Shown piece after piece: positions 1 to 9,773 of a stretch of DNA of 64,000 nt; within the stretch, counting starts at the first letter, position 1; each line of letters opens with the position of its first letter. The stretch spans positions 13,610,456 to 13,674,455 of the forward strand of contig ML677373.1 in the NCBI GenBank assembly GCA_007922305.1, read 5' to 3'. The notes under the pieces were generated by a model, which saw only the letters and a list, made by a program, of their open reading frames with translations, was not told the DNA's origin and made no database searches. The translations under genes and the position numbers were made by a program. This DNA comes from Dermatemys mawii. Lineage: Eukaryota > Chordata > Testudines > Dermatemydidae.

Positions 1-1198
1 GATGTAAAGAACACCAGGAAGTGCCAGCATTGGTGAGTCAGGCCTGCTGCCATTCCCTGTGAACGCCATATAAGCCTATTCCAATCCTGGCCTAAAAGTT
101 CCCTTCTGGGCTGAAGTTTCTCATGCTTCCTTTTACTCCAAAGGGGATTTTTCTTTTAACGTTTCAGCAAAATCTGGTGAGCTGTTCCTTACTTCCCACC
201 ACACTAGCCCTGGACTTGCTGCCCTGGGAAAACCAGGGCCTTTGGCAGATTTGGGGAAGTCAGCTCGCCTCTTAGGCATAACTCAGTAACCGCACAGGCC
301 TTTGGTGTGCTATTTTCCCAATTCCCAACTGCTCGGAGAACGTCCCTTTTTACATGTGCCAAAGGGTGAAATCCTGGCTCCATAGCAAAACTCTTGTTGA
401 TGTAGGAGCAGCCAGGACTTTGTCCTGCATTTCTAATATGCCATCCCTCATCACACAACATTTTGCACATGGAGTTGGCTTCCAGGACTAGGCTATCTGG
501 GACCTTACATGACCTTCTTCTGGGTCACCTCTTCTTCCTTTAACCCTAAAGCAGTTTTCTGGTCTGACCCAGCTTTTCCTCTGGATTCTCTCCCTTTCAT
601 CCACCCCTGTTACTCCTCTCCAGTTCCCCTCTTGGCCTGAATCAGTCCCTCAGGCCAGCTTGCTGAGCCAGGCCCCACAGTGCATTGCTCCAGAATTTTG
701 CTTTGTGCCAGAGTCTGGAGATCTGGGCTTGGCTGACGGACGGGTGGTCGCTATGGGAAGGATCATCCTGACCTCACGTGGGGAAAACTCCCAGCGTCTT
801 TCCAAAAGAGGAACAAAACAGAGACAGACGAAGTGTCGCTAGAGCTGGATGGATGAGAGCCAGAGAGGCTGCACCATGTGAGTGACACAGTTCTGGGTTT
901 TCTCAGGTGCAGAGTCCAGCGATACAGAGAAGGGGTTGGATGAAGACAGCTCCCTCACTACCACTCAGCACCAGAGGGGACAGTCCAAACACTGCGTTGA
1001 TCTGAGGAATTCCTCCACCCCCCTAAGTTCATAACACATTCTTGGGATGTTCTGTCAGGCCCACAGGGCTGGGAGCCAAGACCTCGCAGACCTGTTCCGT
1101 GCTTGGAATTCCAGCCCGCTTCGGAGCGCTTCCCTCCCCACCAGCCCAGCCTGTCCATGGTGCAGGGGAGGTGCCGCAGTGGTGGTGGGGTCACTCAC
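1..1198 (-). other. Start of PKD1-like intron 4
   Basis: No continuation exon could be recognised between the LRRCT donor and the left edge. None of the short open frames here resembles the cysteine-rich WSC segment expected next in polycystin-1. No clear repeat was identified. Confidence 0.4.
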
Positions 1199-1368
1199 CG
1201 CAGGTCAGAGCTGAGAAATCCGCCCTCAGGAGCCCAACGCTGCTGGAGGCCGCTGGCTGGAAGCAACGGAGCAGCTCCGCCTCGCTCACCAGCGGGCCCT
1301 TCTCTCGCACCCAGGCCCCGAGCCAGCGCAAAGAGCAGCCGCACACCAGGCTGTTAGAGCCCAGCTTG
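1199..1368 (-). CDS. PKD1-like exon 4: LRRCT domain
   Basis: A 170-nt exon with acceptor CCCACAG and donor G|GTGAGT, leaving phase 1. The protein begins KLGSNSLVCGCSLRWLGAW and carries further cysteines near LRCF and at the end (LTC|G), the usual LRRCT four-cysteine arrangement. From memory, human PKD1 exon 4 is also 170 nt and ends in the same phase at the same cysteine-glycine. Exon 5 was not found to the left within the window. Confidence 0.72.
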
Positions 1369-4300
1369 CTGTGGGAGGAGAGCGGAGGAAGGGGAGGACG
1401 GTGAGAAGCGGGGGGGGAGGGGGTCAGGGACCTCTAAACACCTCCCTCTGTGCAGAGAGCCCCACCCCCAAACTGGGAGAAATGCTCATGATACCAAAGC
1501 GGGGGGGCCACAAGGGAGGAGGGTCAGGGAGATACATGGATGGAGAGAGGAGGGACAGGGACGAATACACCCAACGCAGGGTGACAGGAGAAACAGAGCC
1601 ATGCGGAGAGTGGGTCTGAGGGAAGGCACCTAACCGTACAGCAACTGCAGTCTGCCCAGGTGGCGGAAGGCTCCTTCCTCTATGGTGCGAATACGGTTGT
1701 GGCTCAAGTCCCTGCCAAGGAGAGACCAGAGAGGAGACCCAGGTGAGGGCGGGGAGCTCCGGGCCCAGATTCACTCTCAGGAGGGAGCAGCTGGAGAGCT
1801 CGGGGCCGGCACACAGCAGGCAGTGAGCGGCCGCAGAACTCAAGAGAAGCATGGCTCCTGGATCGTGCCACCGCCCACCACAGCCTTTATTAGGGGCTCC
1901 ACCCTGCCCAGCTGCAGACGCTGGTACCATCAGCCTCGTGGGCTGTTGAGCCTCTGGGCTGAGAATGCGGCCGGTGGGGAGTCAAACCTGCGAGGCCCTT
2001 TCTTGCCACCAAAATCAGTCTGTGAACCGAGTGACGCAAGCTGATGGGGAAGAGCTTGGAGCTCTGGCTAGGGAGTTACTCACAGCAATTGGAGGCTGGG
2101 GTATCCCGCCAGCTCCTCCGCTCGGATTCTGCTCAGGTGGTTGTGGGACAGGTCCCTGCATTGAAAGCAAAAAATTATTTGCACCCAGCACAGGCCCTCG
2201 CACTGCTCCATAGTGATGACTGGCTGTACCAAACATTCACAGGGAAACCCCTCACCCAAGACGCCCCACGCTCTAATAGAGTAAGCACCAGGCGGGGCAT
2301 TGGGATGTTGCGGGGGGTGGGGAGCGGGTGGTCTGATTACTGTTCTGCCACTGACTTGCCGTGAGGCCTTGGGCAGGTCATTTAATTTGACTGTGCCTCT
2401 GTTTTCTGACTGGGGACTAAGAAACCTGCCCTGGATTCTCTGCAACCGCCACATAGAGACGAGGAGGCTGGGGTGCCTGCTCTGGGTTCTCCAGGATGCT
2501 GGGCCCACATTTTAATCAGATCCAGAGGCCACCCCATGAAGGGAACCTTGGGAATGTGCTTCACTATCCTCAACGCGTGTTTGCTTCTGCCGTGAGCTCC
2601 CAGGCTCTGCCAGATTCCTCACCGATGTGTTGGGCAGGGGCAGCAAGGATGAGGCTGCTTATTAAAACTAACCAGCTAAGCCGCAATAAAGTCAACATTC
2701 CTTTGCAGCAAACATCCACCCCCTGCTGCTGGGAGACTCTTCCCTCAGGATCCACAAGGAGAATGTAGGGGGTGGGGAAGAGCCGTGGTTATACTGGGAG
2801 GAAATTTAACTAATTAAAACTCCTCACCATTCAAGTCATCAGGCCCCAGGTACTTGCAGTCGCTGCCATAGGGCCCTTTGGGGGTCTCTCTCTCTGGGGG
2901 TCCCGGCAGTGGCACCAACCAGGTTCCGCTGAGAGGAGGCAGGGGCCAGCATGTTACTGGGCTTGTACTGGAGCATGCTGGGAGGATACAGACTAGCAAT
3001 ATTCAGACCTGGGTCTCCAACAAGCCCTAGTCCGGGGGGAAGATCTGAACTGTTGGTTTGGCCCATTATAAGGAGGAGCCGTTTGCACAGTCTGGCTTCA
3101 GACATCAAATCCCACAACCCCGCACTTTGGGGATGCTTGGATCTAGGGTTTGGATCGCCTGGGCAGCCCTGGTTATAGGCTGCACTGGAAGGAGTTTTAA
3201 TGGGAAACCCCCTTGAGGCAGGAGGGGAGCTCACACTATAAGGGCATTCGGTGAGGTGAGGCCTACTCGACTGGGTGGAGAGGAACTCTCTGAAAGGACC
3301 ATCTCCAAGCCAGGGGATTGCAGGTCTGCCCAGCCACCACCTGCAAGGTGACGGTAACCCGGGCTGCCCAGGCGACCAGCCCAAGTCTACCGCAGCCAGC
3401 AAGGATCCGAACAGCCTATTCTGTTGTCCCAGGAGACAGCTTTGTGCCTGCAAACTGTGGGGGATCAGGCTCGTTGCCATGGTGATGGATAGACATGAAG
3501 AGATAAATATCGTTTTATGGGTTTCGTCCCGCCACGCTGACAGTGCCGAAGGAGCCAATGAGTCTGGAGGGCCATTGGCTGGAGCTCCTTAGGGATGCCT
3601 GCCACAGAACCGTCTTTTCTGACAGGGCCCCCTAGAGGCCCTAACCTTCTCCATGAAAGCCCTTTTCTAAACCAGCTCCTCCCTTCCCTTCAGCCACTGG
3701 AGGCAGGAAGTGCTACATCCTGGTAAGAAATAAAGAAATGCTCCAGCCTCCTGTAGTACCTGTACATCAGGACATGTTAGGGAAGGCTCACAACCCTTCC
3801 CCAGGGACGTATATAGCATTCAGGGAAACTGAGGCACAGAGCAGTTAAGTGACTTGCCTCAAGCGAGGCAGTAGCTGAGTGAACCTGGCTCTTGTCCAGC
3901 AGTTTGGGGCTCAGACTAGGCCACGCTCCCTGCTTTAACTTAAGGACCATCCTCCTCCCAAAATCACCCTGCCTTTGAGGTTGGTCGGCCACCTAATATG
4001 CATCCACGAGGGCAGGGTCTCTCAGGCTGGGGAACTGACTGAGCCACTCACAGCCGCTGACTTGGGCCTGTCTGCTGAAAAAATAAATTGATCTGGAAAG
4101 CGGTTTCATTGGCAACGACGTCAACGAAAGCCACGTGCCCAGCTAGCTGACTGCGGCAGCCCCTGCCCTCCAGAGAGCGGGCAATGAGAACTGTGATCAA
4201 AACCAATGCGGTCGCCAACCTGCCCAGCATGGGGACGCCAGTCGTGCTGCTCACTTTCAACTGGTGTCATTAATGGGGGTTCTGGGTCCTTGGGACGCTG

Positions 4301-5509
4301 ATGTCACCTCATCCTACTCTCCCAGCTCAGATGGGCACAGCAGCCACTAAAGATGAACACGCTATACTTATTCAGCACATTCCTCCCAGCAATCTCCACA
4401 TACTTTATACAGGTGGGGGACGTGTTGTTATTTCTGTTTTACAGCTAGGGGAGCCAAGGCGTACAGGAGTTGTGATCGGCTCAAGGTCACTGAGTCAGTA
4501 GAAGGGATGGGCCTACAAACCAGGTTTTCTGAGTCCCAGTCCCATGCTCTTCTAACCACTGGGCCCCAGTGTCTGGGAGGCCATCCCTGGGTCAAGGGCT
4601 GACTCCCACGTGCCTGCACCTGGATTTCTTTATGCAGGAATGTCCTGGCCGGCTCAGCGAGGGGTCTGAGAATGCAGCACCCGCGTGGGGAGGAGCTTCA
4701 GGAGAGGTGTGTAAAGCGCTGCTGTCTTCCTGAGATCCTGCAGGCCCTCTCCCCAGGGTTCAGAGGCCAAAGGGAGCTGGCGGAGGAGTGCACATTTCTT
4801 GGCAGGCCCCCGGGATCAGCTGGGCAGAGGCCTGGGATTTCATTAACATTCTATCAAAGCATCTCCCCCCAGGCCAGGCGCTCCCCCTCCTCGTGGGGCC
4901 AGCCCTGCAGAGCACTGGAGAACACACTGCAGCCCTCTCCCGGCCTGGAGCACAGGCTGGGGCCACAAAAGCAGCACCCCTTCCAGGCAAGGCCCCACTG
5001 CGGCCAGGTACTCACAGAACGGTCACTCTCCAGGAGCAGGGCTCTCCCGGAGGAACCTCCGCCAGCCCCGATCGAGAGCAGTTCACGGCCAGGGAAGTGC
5101 AGACACAGCTGGGTAGGCACAGAGCGGCTTCTTCCAGCGCTGGGCTCTCTTCGCTCCCCTTGCGGCACCTGGCTCCGGCTGCTGTGGGCATCCTCTTCCC
5201 ACCTCCAAGCCCCTCCACTCCTGCCCCTTCTGAGGCCTGGGTCCTTGCCTCTTCCTTGTAGGCTAGAGCCCTGTCACTGCCTGTCCCTGCATCTGTCCTG
5301 CACCGGCCAGCACCCCACTGCTTTGGAAGTGCTGCCTTCAGCCCCATCACTGCTGGTTTCACTGCAGGGGCCCCCTCAGGTTTGGACCCGGTGCTGAGGC
5401 GGCATAGCAACAGCACCCCAAAGAGGAGAGCAGTGCAGCTGCAGGCCCCCCCACGGGCAGACGGACACGCCTGCTTTGCCCAGGAAGAGCAGAGCGCTCT
5501 GGCCTCCAT
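1199..5509 (-). CDS. Polycystin-1-like protein, 5' part (exons 1-4, continues beyond left edge)
   Basis: Exons 5016-5509, 2084-2155, 1640-1711 and 1199-1368 join in frame across GT-AG introns. Numbering from the ATG at 5509, residues 25-36 form a hydrophobic segment that could be a signal peptide. Residues 131-144 carry the LRRNT cysteines (C131, C135, C137, C144). Residues 166-189 and 190-213 are two leucine-rich repeats, each beginning DLSHN. Residues 214-269 are an LRRCT with the VCGCSLRWL core. Among known families, LRRNT, two LRRs and LRRCT at the extreme N-terminus, encoded by exons ending in phases 2, 2, 2 and 1, is the beginning of polycystin-1. Polycystin-1 is a large membrane receptor that partners polycystin-2 in cilia. 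The second LRR shares an EEG-F core with human PKD1. The WSC, PKD, REJ, GAIN and membrane parts are not in the window. Family assignment is inference from architecture. An NTRK-like or ADGRA-like LRR receptor is less likely. Confidence 0.62.
1640..1711 (-). CDS. PKD1-like exon 3: leucine-rich repeat 2
   Basis: Exactly 72 nt, with acceptor TTGGCAG and a weaker donor GTACGG. It encodes DLSHNRIRTIEEGAFRHL followed by GRLQLL. It has the same split-leucine phase as exon 2, so the two LRR exons are symmetric units. Confidence 0.72.
2084..2155 (-). CDS. PKD1-like exon 2: leucine-rich repeat 1
   Basis: Exactly 72 nt, flanked by TGCAG on the acceptor side and GTGAGT on the donor side. It encodes one 24-residue repeat, DLSHNHLSRI...YPSLQLL, with the leucine codon split CT|G at both ends. 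Confidence 0.72.
2338..2420 (+). repeat. MIR-like SINE core
   Basis: The text contains the MIR signature of a test-strip such as CTGCCACTGACTTGC, then CCTTGGGCAGGTCATTTAAT and TGTGCCTCTGTTTTC, in the plus orientation. It is diverged and has no visible target duplication. Confidence 0.65.
3800..3915 (-). repeat. MIR-like SINE core
   Basis: The MIR core reads in reverse here: AAACTGAGGCACAGAGCAG, then TTAAGTGACTTGCCTC. Confidence 0.65.
4335..4575 (-). repeat. MIR-like SINE
   Basis: A longer MIR-type copy in reverse orientation. It has a tail-side segment (CACATACTTTATACAG), a TTTTACAGCTAGGGGAG segment, a GGCTCAAGGTCACTGAGTCA segment, and the head-side CTTCTAACCACTGGG. Confidence 0.65.
5016..5509 (-). 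CDS. PKD1-like exon 1: signal segment and LRRNT
   Basis: The frame is open over 494 nt and ends CT|GTGAGT, phase 2. The ATG at 5509 was chosen because it lies just before the hydrophobic stretch CTALLFGVLLLC. An in-frame upstream ATG at 5605 also exists. About 90 residues between the hydrophobic stretch and the LRRNT are low-complexity and have no counterpart in human PKD1, so the true start or an extra intron here is uncertain. The LRRNT part (about 5016-5119) is the well-supported portion. Confidence 0.55.
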
Positions 5510-8079
5510 GAGCAGCCTGGAGGCGCCAGTTGTTAAAGCAAAGCTGTAGACCCTCCCCTTGCAGACAGGCCCATCTGCACAGCGCTGGCATCTAAGTGAC
5601 AGCACCAGGTGAACAAACCAACTCCCCTGGGCTGCATTTACATTGTAGCCCAGAGCTCAGGAGTGGAACTGGCCAGAAAACAGAAGTGATACGGACTAGT
5701 TTGATTTTTCAGCCTCTAGAGACAAAGGGGTGGGAATGCCTGTTTCTCTCAGCCTTGGCAACCGGAGGGGTTAGAAGTAACAAAGGGGGAATTGGAGTTG
5801 ATATATATATGAATTTGCTCGGTGCTAGTTCATTACAGACCATGGGGGCACCTTGTACCATGGTAGTGCCAAGCAATCCCAAGCAGGATCACAAAAAGTC
5901 CCTTTCATAGAGGGTTAATCATTCAAGAATAAGGCAAGAGCCAGCAAACCTGCAGTGTGTGGAGACAATTATGAGCAGTGTGAAATGCCTCAGTTGTGAA
6001 CACTTGCTGCCTAGCCATTGACACTTCCTACATAAATCCCACTTCTCTGATCCATAAAGCTGCCCCTTCCCGCCCCCCAGCAGTCTCACCCCACTTCACC
6101 ACTGCAGAGATTTTTTGTAACAGCAGAGGCAGGAAGCGGCACCTGCCTCCTGTTACCGACACCTTGCTGCTTCCTGCAAGGCACCTCGCAGTATGTCAGC
6201 TAGCGACCGAGGAAGACCCAGCAGAGAGAAATAAAACAGAAACAGTGGGTGTCAAAACAAAGGCAGAGTGAGTCAACACAGATTATTTGCTATTGTGTTT
6301 GTTTGCTGACTCGCTAATTTGCAAAATGCATCAATTCCCCAGAGATTTTCCCAGTCACGCATATGAACTAGGGAGGTTCTGTTGCATATCCCCAACTCAG
6401 CTCCCCCTATCCTCAGTCTACAGCTCCTACGGCACCTGCCTGAAACCCTCCATCTCCTCTTGTGCTTCCTCCAGCTGAGATATCCAGGACCCTTGTCAAC
6501 TGCCTCAAGATTCTCTCCACCCCGTAGCTCTTTCCCCTCACCTTCCCTGCTCCTGTTGTCCACACTCCCCTACTAGCATCACCTCCATCCAAAACCAGAG
6601 AGCATCGGGTGCACACTGGGGAAGTTGCCATACACTGGAAAGAAGGCCTCAAAAGAGTTTTTTAAAACGCAACCTGATGTCTCTTGGTTGAGGCGGGTCA
6701 AGGGAGCTGAGCTGGTGGCTCTCCCATTTACGACTGGCCCTGGGAACAGTTTATGATTCCTTAAAGTGGTGTTGCTGTTGTGCCTTTTGTTTCTACCCTG
6801 GAGCTCGGCAGCAATTCAATCCAGTGTCTGAGGCCAAGAGCTCACTAAACACAACCGCTGGTTGATTTCTCTATTCCACCCTACCCCATGCACAGAACAG
6901 GGGCCCCTGAGAAACTCACATGTGCTTTGTCCACCAGCTCCTTCCTGCTACCTCACCAGGAATAGTTACACAAGAAATCTTCCCTCTAAACCTTCAGCCG
7001 TAGCGAGCACATAAATAATTCCCCAAGTGCTTAGGGAGCAGAAGAGTGCCGAAGCCAGGAGGTTTGGAGAACAGATGTGAATGAAGAGATTTGCTCTGTC
7101 TATGGAAATATGATCCGTGAAATCCGAGGTCTTGAGCAACATCTACCTGCCCTCAGTGGAATCGGCTTCTACTGGTCACTAGCTCAGCAATGTTTTCCAA
7201 GGGGGAGGGTTTTGCCCTATGCAGCCGTGACCTGACCACTTGCAAAGCTTCTACAAACAAAACAGGCTTTTCTCCCAGGGCTGCTGCTGATTTATGGATG
7301 CTCCCCCATCATCCGTGCCTCTATTTCTGACCTGGTGGCTCCTTACTGAGAATGACACTCGTTTAACCAGCAGGACCTTGTTCTTGTCCAGTGTAGCAGC
7401 AGCGGTCCTCACCTCTGGGGTCTTTGGGGATGCTGCTGCAACCAGCCTCTGTGGATAGATAAAAGATCCAGCCCCGGGGGAAATCATTGTCCCTGGAGCT
7501 GGGCCGCACGGCCCTCTGGCATGGCTCAGCTCTTGCCAGCGGTCCTGGGTTCAAATGCCAGTGGAACCCTCCATGAGGCAGCCCAGGGCTGTAATTTTAG
7601 ATCTGCAGGTACGAGGGCAGGGGTACTGCAAGGGAGGAAAGGGCAGATGGCTGAGGACTGGAGGGCCTAACTCAGGAAGAATTGGGCCCAGCTAACATGA
7701 CAAGCCAAGCCCACTTCTGATCAATGATGGGTTTGGAGGGTGCTCCTGATTTCTAAAGGGTTTCCATTGTTTGGCTGGATTCCCCAAATGGCCTAAAGGG
7801 AGGCTCGTATTAAACCCTGCAGATTGCTCTGGCTGTTTGCTCGCATCATACACTTTCTCTTCTTCCCAGCCACTCCCTAGAAGGTTACTGGAATAACCCC
7901 CTGCTGGCATTCACACACCAGGAGTATTTCATTTCCCTGGCACTCAGCTGGGCTAAAGCTGTAGAGAAGCCTGAAATCGGAGCAGGGTGAAGAACGGGAT
8001 GGCATGTCCATGGAATTTTTGCCCTGTTTTTCCATCAAATGTTAATGAACATGGACATTCAAATGTCTCTGCTCCCTCC

Positions 8080-8480
8080 CCTTATCCACAAGATCCCTGG
8101 CACTGACTTCCACAGGTTGACTGTGTGCTGGGTGAAGAAATGCTTCCTTTTGGTTTAAAACTGCTGCCTATTGATTTCACTGGGTGGCCCCTGGTTCATA
8201 CATTACAAGAAGAGGTAAATGACGACACTTCCTTATTCACATTCTCCACCCCAGTTATGACTGTATATAGCCCTCTCTCTAGCCTAGCTCCCTCAGCCCT
8301 ACTCAATGGTAGTTGTCTGCCCCAGAGGTAGCTCCTCAAAAAAGGGTCAGTCATTTTAAGGCAGGAAAGGATCTTTGCCCAGGGCTGTAAACTAGCTCTT
8401 ATGGCACCTTAGTCAGTCAGCTTTTCCTTTCGGGACCCTGATACTGTCAGTTAAGTGTTTGTAATTCTGGATAAAAATAA
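8080..8480. repeat. Old interspersed repeat (LINE-derived, probably CR1-like)
   Basis: The passage with GGTTTAAAACTGCTGCCTAT, TGGGTGGCCCCTGGTTC and CTTATTCACATTCTCCACCC is of a kind that recurs widely in reptile genomes. Family assignment is from memory of similar sequence, not a search. Confidence 0.4.
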
Positions 8481-9177
8481 CAGCCTGTTTTAGCTTCCTC
8501 TCCAACTCTTGGGTTTCCTTCCCCTTAATATGCTTTGTTCACCTACCCACTTCAACGTAACCTGTGCATTTTATAAATGTGCACTGATGCTTTTGTAAGA
8601 CAAGCTAAACCTGCAGTTCTGCGCCAAAAGCATGAAACAGACTCACCCAACTTTCTCCTGAGTCCTCTGAAAGCTTCAGCTACTGCAGCATGCCAGACTC
8701 CTCCCATAACAAGGGTTCTGGCCCTCCCACCTCTCAAACCATCTGCAGTTCATCACCTCCCCATGCCAGGATATTGGGGATTTACCAACCATGCACCAGT
8801 GGAAAATCTAACATACAGGTAAAAGTCAAGCCATTTTCCCCACAGTTAAGTTCCAACACCCTTCTTTAACACTGCACCCTCCAACACACCTGCACCACAA
8901 CAGGTTATATTATTAGTTGCTGTCCACTGGGCACTAGCATATTTATTCAATCACATGGAATTTAGCTACTGCTGGCCCATACAGCTGGTGTGTGAGGGAG
9001 GGGAAGATAGGGACTCTCTACACAATCTCATGAACGGGTCGGAAAGACAAGAGACAAGGCAGAGGTCTTCACACCCACATGGCCCAGTGGGCAGAATGAA
9101 GACTGGTGTAAACAAACAAAACACCAGAGTCAGGAAATTCTCCATTAAGTTCTCAGCTGAAGCACAGTGGGACACGC

Positions 9178-9195
9178 GGGGGGGGGGGGGGGGGG
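9178..9195 (+). repeat. Poly-G run
   Basis: Eighteen consecutive G residues, followed after a short break by a further G6. Length is likely unreliable in assembly. Confidence 0.9.
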
Positions 9196-9767
9196 AGTAT
9201 GGGGGGAGCAATAGGTTCTTAATGAAGCAACAGAGTTTTTGGCACTTGGGTATTTTTCCATCACAGGCGCCTCAAGTGAAATTCTACCATTTTACTTTTG
9301 ATGCCCAGTGAAAAGGTGGAGTTCTCAAGGTGGGCAGGAACTGCAGCCCATTTAGAGAACACCCCCAATTCCTTGAGGTTGAGGTTCCCTTACAGCTGAC
9401 CAGCCAGCAGATACATTAGAACTCAGCGAAAGGGGATGGAGAAAATCCTGCTTTGTAGGGTTCCCCACCAACTACCAATGTAAGAGCTGGCAGGGCGGGG
9501 CGGGGGGAGGAGGGAAAGGGCAATCATTGTACAGTAGAACCTCAGAGCTGCCAACACCTTGGGAATGGAGATTGTTCAAAACTCTGAATAAAACAGGCTG
9601 GTTGTTCTTTTGAAAGCTTACCACAGATCATTGAGTTAATACAGCTTGACACTTTATGATGATGAAGAAAAAAAAATCTTAATTTAAATGAAATAAAATA
9701 AGTAACCGTCTTCATTTAAAATGAAAAAAAGCACAGAAACGTTACTTTTAAAAAGAAAAGCTTTCCC

Positions 9768-9773
9768 TTTATT
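9768..9773 (-). terminator. Candidate polyadenylation signal
   Basis: TTTATT on the plus strand gives AATAAA on the minus strand. It is 3.8 kb beyond the NHERF1 stop, which would make a very long 3' UTR, so it may be unrelated to that gene. An earlier variant signal is possible. Confidence 0.2.

Larger units (their letters stand above)
2156..5015 (-). other. PKD1-like intron 1
   Basis: A 2.86-kb intron between the LRRNT exon and the first LRR exon. It holds three MIR-like segments (near 2338, 3800 and 4335). A long open frame at 2839-3558 on the minus strand matches nothing I recognise and is probably chance. Confidence 0.5.

Noticed and set aside
2839..3558. 239-codon minus-strand open frame
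   Set aside because: Lies in PKD1-like intron 1 and has no recognisable domain; the repeated short ORFs around it suggest low stop-codon density by chance.
4672..5397. 241-codon plus-strand open frame
   Set aside because: Antisense shadow of the GC-rich LRRNT exon.
1199..5509. LRR gene as an NTRK, SLIT, LGI or ADGRA member
   Set aside because: NTRK LRRs lack the DLSHN pattern, SLIT and LGI have more or differently placed repeats, and ADGRA has more LRRs. Two 72-nt LRR exons between LRRNT and a 170-nt LRRCT fit polycystin-1 best. Not fully excluded.
7500..7580. tRNA-like B box (GGGTTCAAATGCC)
   Set aside because: No cloverleaf could be drawn and the A box is unconvincing; at best a decayed tRNA-derived SINE.
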